Positions 32,308-35,223 of a DNA stretch of 35,223 bases are shown here, in pieces. The notes under the pieces are model-generated. The model did no database searches. It was given only the letters and a program-made list of their open reading frames with translations, and had not been told where the DNA came from. Location of the stretch: contig CANRAU010000021.1 in NCBI GenBank assembly GCA_947628665.1, forward strand, positions 1-35,223, read 5' to 3'. The number at the start of each line of letters is the position of its first letter. The first letter of the stretch is position 1. The DNA comes from an uncultured Clostridia bacterium. Its GTDB lineage: Bacteria > Bacillota > Clostridia > Oscillospirales > Acutalibacteraceae. The translations under genes and the position numbers were made by a program.

Positions 32308-33096
32308 ATGTTTTGCGTGCTGCATATCGAGTCTCCGAAGCAAAAAGGGCCGAAATGGCTGCGGCGCTTTCGCCGTCATTTGCCGCCGATCTGCGAAAAA
32401 ATCCCCGTTCGCGGCGGGGCGTATTTTTATGACGTCACGCTGTTTCGGGACTACAGGGGAGAGGTCGATTTGTCCGTTTTGCCGCAGCTCGCGCCCGGCG
32501 GCGCACAGCGTGTCCTGCCCTGCGGCGAGATCCCGCCGCTTACAGAGCCTTTGCGGCTTTTTAAACCCACCCTGTTTTTGCCGACGGTGTTCTTCAATTC
32601 CGCACGCGCCTTTTTGGAAGCGGACGACACGCCTGCGTCCGAACGAATCCTCGGCATAAGCGACCCCGAAGCGCGCGTGCAGGCGGCGCTCTATCCCTTT
32701 GTGGATCTTGCCAAAACCGTCAAGGTGTACACCCGCCGCGCGCAAAGCTATGCGGCGATACACGCCGAACTGCTTTCGGGATCGGGACTTTCCCTGATCG
32801 TGAGCGAACAGCCGTCGACGCTCGCGGACTGCACCGTGATCCTCGACCCGTTTACGCAAATTCCGGGATACCCCATGGGAACGCTTACCTTGCGCAAATG
32901 CGGCCGAACGGTTTTGGCGGGGGAGGACGCAGCGCTGCCTGCGGAATACGCCGAACGCTGCCCAAAAGGCGCAAATCCGCTTCTTTTCGCCGCCGCGCTT
33001 TATGAACTGTGCAATGTGCAAGAACTGTGCAGCCTTCGCTACACCCGTTTTGCACCGATAAATCCCGCTCGCGTATTGACAGAATCTTCGGTTTAA
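32308..33096 (+). CDS. Protein of unknown function
   Basis: I do not recognise this 262-residue protein. It has no signal peptide or membrane helix. It begins MFCVLHIESPKQKGPKWLRR, has a basic patch (RRFRRHLPP), a middle section with TLFLPTVFFNSARAFLEAD, an alpha/beta-looking segment (SLIVSEQPSTLADCTVILDP), and a C-terminal helix LLFAAALYELCNVQELCSLR. The alternation of strands and helices suggests a nucleotide- or sugar-phosphate-binding fold, but no motif supports that. ATG 32308 is chosen over 32293 because GGGGTG sits just before it, inside a hairpin. The greA promoter lies within its last bases. Confidence 0.7.
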   Translation: MFCVLHIESPKQKGPKWLRRFRRHLPPICEKIPVRGGAYFYDVTLFRDYRGEVDLSVLPQLAPGGAQRVLPCGEIPPLTEPLRLFKPTLFLPTVFFNSARAFLEADDTPASERILGISDPEARVQAALYPFVDLAKTVKVYTRRAQSYAAIHAELLSGSGLSLIVSEQPSTLADCTVILDPFTQIPGYPMGTLTLRKCGRTVLAGEDAALPAEYAERCPKGANPLLFAAALYELCNVQELCSLRYTRFAPINPARVLTESSV

Positions 33097-33104
33097 CGTA
33101 TAAT
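33076..33104 (+). promoter_or_regulatory. Perfect consensus SigA promoter of greA-lysS
   Basis: TTGACA (33076-33081), a 17-bp spacer and TATAAT (33099-33104), an exact match in both boxes. It begins inside the 3' end of the preceding gene and predicts a constitutively strong start near 33111. Confidence 0.9.
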
Positions 33105-33152
33105 TAACTTTCAGATGTTTTGAAAAGGAAACCGAAAGGAGCTTTTACAATT

Positions 33153-33623
33153 ATGTTACAGGAAACTTTACTGACCGCAGAGGGCTTGAAGGAACTGGAA
33201 CAGGAACTCGAAACCTTAAAAACCGTCGGCAGAAAGGAAGCCGCCGAAAAGATCAAGGTAGCGCGCAGCTTCGGCGACCTTTCCGAGAATGCCGAATATG
33301 ACGAAGCCATGAGCGATCAGGCAAGGCTCGAAGCGCGTATCAACGAGATCGAGACCATGATCAAGAACGCCAGAGTCTTTGATGAATCGGCGCTCAGCAA
33401 CGAGACCGTGCATATCGGCTCGAAAGTCACCATCATAAACAGCGAGAACCGCGAGCTGGAATATAAGATCGTCGGTTTTGCGCAGGCCAATCCCGACGAG
33501 GGCAAAATTTCCGATGAGTCTCCCGTCGGCAAAGCGCTGCTGGGGCATAAGGTCGGCGAAACCGTTACGGTAGAAGCTCCCATAGGCCTTTTGGAATTCC
33601 AGATCGTCGCGATCGACCGATAA
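33153..33623 (+). CDS. greA: Transcription elongation factor GreA
   Basis: GreA enters the RNA polymerase secondary channel and stimulates cleavage of backtracked transcripts. The 156-residue protein has the N-terminal coiled-coil hairpin (LTAEGLKELEQELETLKTVG) with the acidic tip in ARSFGDLSENAEYDEAMSDQ, and the C-terminal FKBP-like domain ending with ISDESPVGKALLGHKVGETV. Length is typical. ATG 33153 lies about 12 bases after AAAGGAG and matches family starts. lysS follows after 53 bases without a visible terminator, so the two share the strong promoter at 33076; this pair is common in Clostridia. Confidence 0.97.
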   Translation: MLQETLLTAEGLKELEQELETLKTVGRKEAAEKIKVARSFGDLSENAEYDEAMSDQARLEARINEIETMIKNARVFDESALSNETVHIGSKVTIINSENRELEYKIVGFAQANPDEGKISDESPVGKALLGHKVGETVTVEAPIGLLEFQIVAIDR

Positions 33624-33676
33624 GGTACACAGCGGACAGGTTCGTCCCGATTCTTTCCAAGGGGAAGTGAAACACA

Positions 33677-35179
33677 ATGGCAGAAATGCAGGTGCAGGCA
33701 GACGCGCAGCGAGAGATGAGTGAACAGCACAAGATCCGTCTGGAAAAACTGGCCGCTTTGCAAGAGGCAGGCAAAGATCCGTACGTCATCACCAAATATG
33801 CCGTTTCGCATCACAGCGCGCAGATCAAAGCGGATTTTGAAAACTTGGAAGGGCAGTCCGTCGCCGTTGCGGGGCGGTTGATGTCCAAACGTGTGATGGG
33901 CAAGGCGTCGTTCTGCCATGTGCAGGATCTCGAGGGCAGCATGCAGGCCTATGTCGCGCGCGACAGCATCGGCGAGGAAGCATACAAGGACTTTAAAAAA
34001 CTGGACATCGGCGATATGATCGGTGTGCGCGGCGAAGTGTTCAAGACCAAAACGGGCGAAATTTCGGTGCACGCGTCGGAAGTTACTCTGCTTTCCAAGA
34101 GCTTACAGGTGCTGCCCGAAAAATTCCACGGCCTGACCAATACGGATATGCGCTATCGGCAGCGTTATGTGGATTTGATTATGAATGCGGACGTGCGTGA
34201 CACGTTCATCAAACGCTCCAAGATCATCAGCGCCATTCGCCGCTATCTCGACGGGCAGGGCTTTATGGAGGTCGAGACCCCCATGCTCGTCTCCAACGCG
34301 GGCGGTGCGGCGGCCAAACCGTTTGAGACGCATTTCAACGCGCTGAATGAGGACGTCAAGCTGCGTATTTCGCTGGAGCTTTATTTAAAGCGTCTGATCG
34401 TCGGCGGCATGGAGCGCGTCTATGAGATCGGCAGAGTGTTCCGCAATGAGGGGCTGGATACGCGCCACAATCCCGAATTCACGCTTATGGAGCTGTATCA
34501 GGCGTATACCGATTATCACGGCATGATGGACTTGACCGAAAACCTCTACCGCTTTGTCGCGCAGGAGGTTTTGGGGACGACCAAAATCACCTATAACGGC
34601 GTGGAAATGGATCTCGGCAAGCCCTTTGCGCGCATCACCATGCTCGACGCGGTCAAGCAGTACGCGGGCGTGGATTTCAACGCTATTGAAACGCTTGACG
34701 AGGCGAGAGCCGCCGCAAAGGCACACAACATCGAGTTCGAGCCGCGCCACAAGAAGGGCGACATCCTCAATCTGTTTTTTGAGGAATACGTGGAAAAGCA
34801 CCTTGTACAGCCCACGTTCGTGATGGATCATCCGGTCGAAATATCGCCCTTGACGAAAAAGAAACCCGAAAACCCCGCCTATGTGGAGCGTTTCGAGTTC
34901 TTTATGAACGGTTGGGAAATGGCGAACGCGTATTCGGAATTGAACGACCCCATCGACCAGCGGGCGCGTTTTGCCGAGCAGGAAGCGCAGTTTGCCGCAG
35001 GAAACGAGGAAGCCAACCATACGGATGAGGATTTCCTGTATGCGCTGGAATTGGGTATGCCCCCGACAGGCGGCATCGGCTTCGGCATCGACCGCATGGT
35101 CATGCTCCTGACGGATTCCCCCGCCATCCGTGACGTCTTGTTCTTTCCGACAATGAAGTCCTTACCGAACGACAAGTAA
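33677..35179 (+). CDS. lysS: Lysyl-tRNA synthetase (class II)
   Basis: LysS charges tRNA-Lys. The 500-residue enzyme has an N-terminal OB-fold anticodon domain ([20 protein letters not shown]), then the class II core: motif 1 [12 protein letters not shown], motif 2 [18 protein letters not shown], and motif 3 [17 protein letters not shown]. The family segments [12 protein letters not shown] and [13 protein letters not shown] are also present. Length is typical and no fusion is seen. AAGGGGAAGTGAAA precedes the ATG. After the stop, 35180-35223 shows no feature I can support. Confidence 0.98.
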   Translation: MAEMQVQADAQREMSEQHKIRLEKLAALQEAGKDPYVITKYAVSHHSAQIKADFENLEGQSVAVAGRLMSKRVMGKASFCHVQDLEGSMQAYVARDSIGEEAYKDFKKLDIGDMIGVRGEVFKTKTGEISVHASEVTLLSKSLQVLPEKFHGLTNTDMRYRQRYVDLIMNADVRDTFIKRSKIISAIRRYLDGQGFMEVETPMLVSNAGGAAAKPFETHFNALNEDVKLRISLELYLKRLIVGGMERVYEIGRVFRNEGLDTRHNPEFTLMELYQAYTDYHGMMDLTENLYRFVAQEVLGTTKITYNGVEMDLGKPFARITMLDAVKQYAGVDFNAIETLDEARAAAKAHNIEFEPRHKKGDILNLFFEEYVEKHLVQPTFVMDHPVEISPLTKKKPENPAYVERFEFFMNGWEMANAYSELNDPIDQRARFAEQEAQFAAGNEEANHTDEDFLYALELGMPPTGGIGFGIDRMVMLLTDSPAIRDVLFFPTMKSLPNDK

Positions 35180-35223
35180 GAAAAAGCCAGTGTTTATGCG
35201 GGTTTCGGGACTTTCCAAACTGA

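Overview
The window is a 35 kb stretch of a moderately high-GC Clostridia-type Firmicute chromosome. A spore-forming member of the Oscillospirales is my inference. The support is stage II sporulation protein R, HPr kinase, WhiA/RapZ, a cysteine T-box leader, a LexA-type box at recA, many TTG/GTG starts and consensus SigA promoters with 17-bp spacers. No rRNA, tRNA, CRISPR, insertion sequence or phage gene is visible. It reads as core chromosome with a few poorly characterised genes embedded in it.

Layout. (1) 1-3817: recA-recX-rimO-pgsA, all overlapping, behind a promoter with a LexA-like box. (2) 3818-6170: a T-box leader with a probable TGC (Cys) specifier, then cysE-cysS, coupling cysteine synthesis and cysteinyl-tRNA charging to uncharged tRNA-Cys. 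(3) 6193-10262: a DUF975 membrane protein with a tandem-repeat tail, an ApgM-type phosphomutase/putative homoserine kinase, and ilvD with a hairpin leader. (4) 10268-10795, minus strand: a cysteine-rich protein of unknown function. (5) 10887-16672: hprK-glk-murB-rapZ-whiA and a second ROK sugar kinase, linking carbon control and cell-wall precursor synthesis; yvcK is absent between rapZ and whiA. (6) 16781-18403, minus strand: a GPH sugar symporter. (7) 18602-21982: spoIIR, a cytoplasmic GH20 hexosaminidase behind an inverted repeat, and a DegV protein behind a highly structured leader. (8) 22037-25084: a Crp/Fnr regulator followed by a three-gene NitT/TauT-type ABC importer. (9) 25100-26219: two overlapping genes for membrane-anchored proteins sharing a C-terminal His/Cys motif. 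(10) 26367-32306: a PucR/CdaR-like regulator, then ftsE-ftsX-M23 peptidase-S41 protein, a division/peptidoglycan-hydrolysis unit. FtsE has a long acidic tail and the S41 protein has lost its catalytic Ser and Lys. (11) 32308-35179: an unknown gene, then greA-lysS behind a perfect consensus promoter.

The items most worth a second look are the S41 pseudoprotease paired with an active-looking M23 hydrolase and a tailed FtsE, the tandem His/Cys-motif membrane proteins, and the 134-nt leader with competing helices before the DegV gene. All calls come from reading the sequence. No database search or folding program was run.
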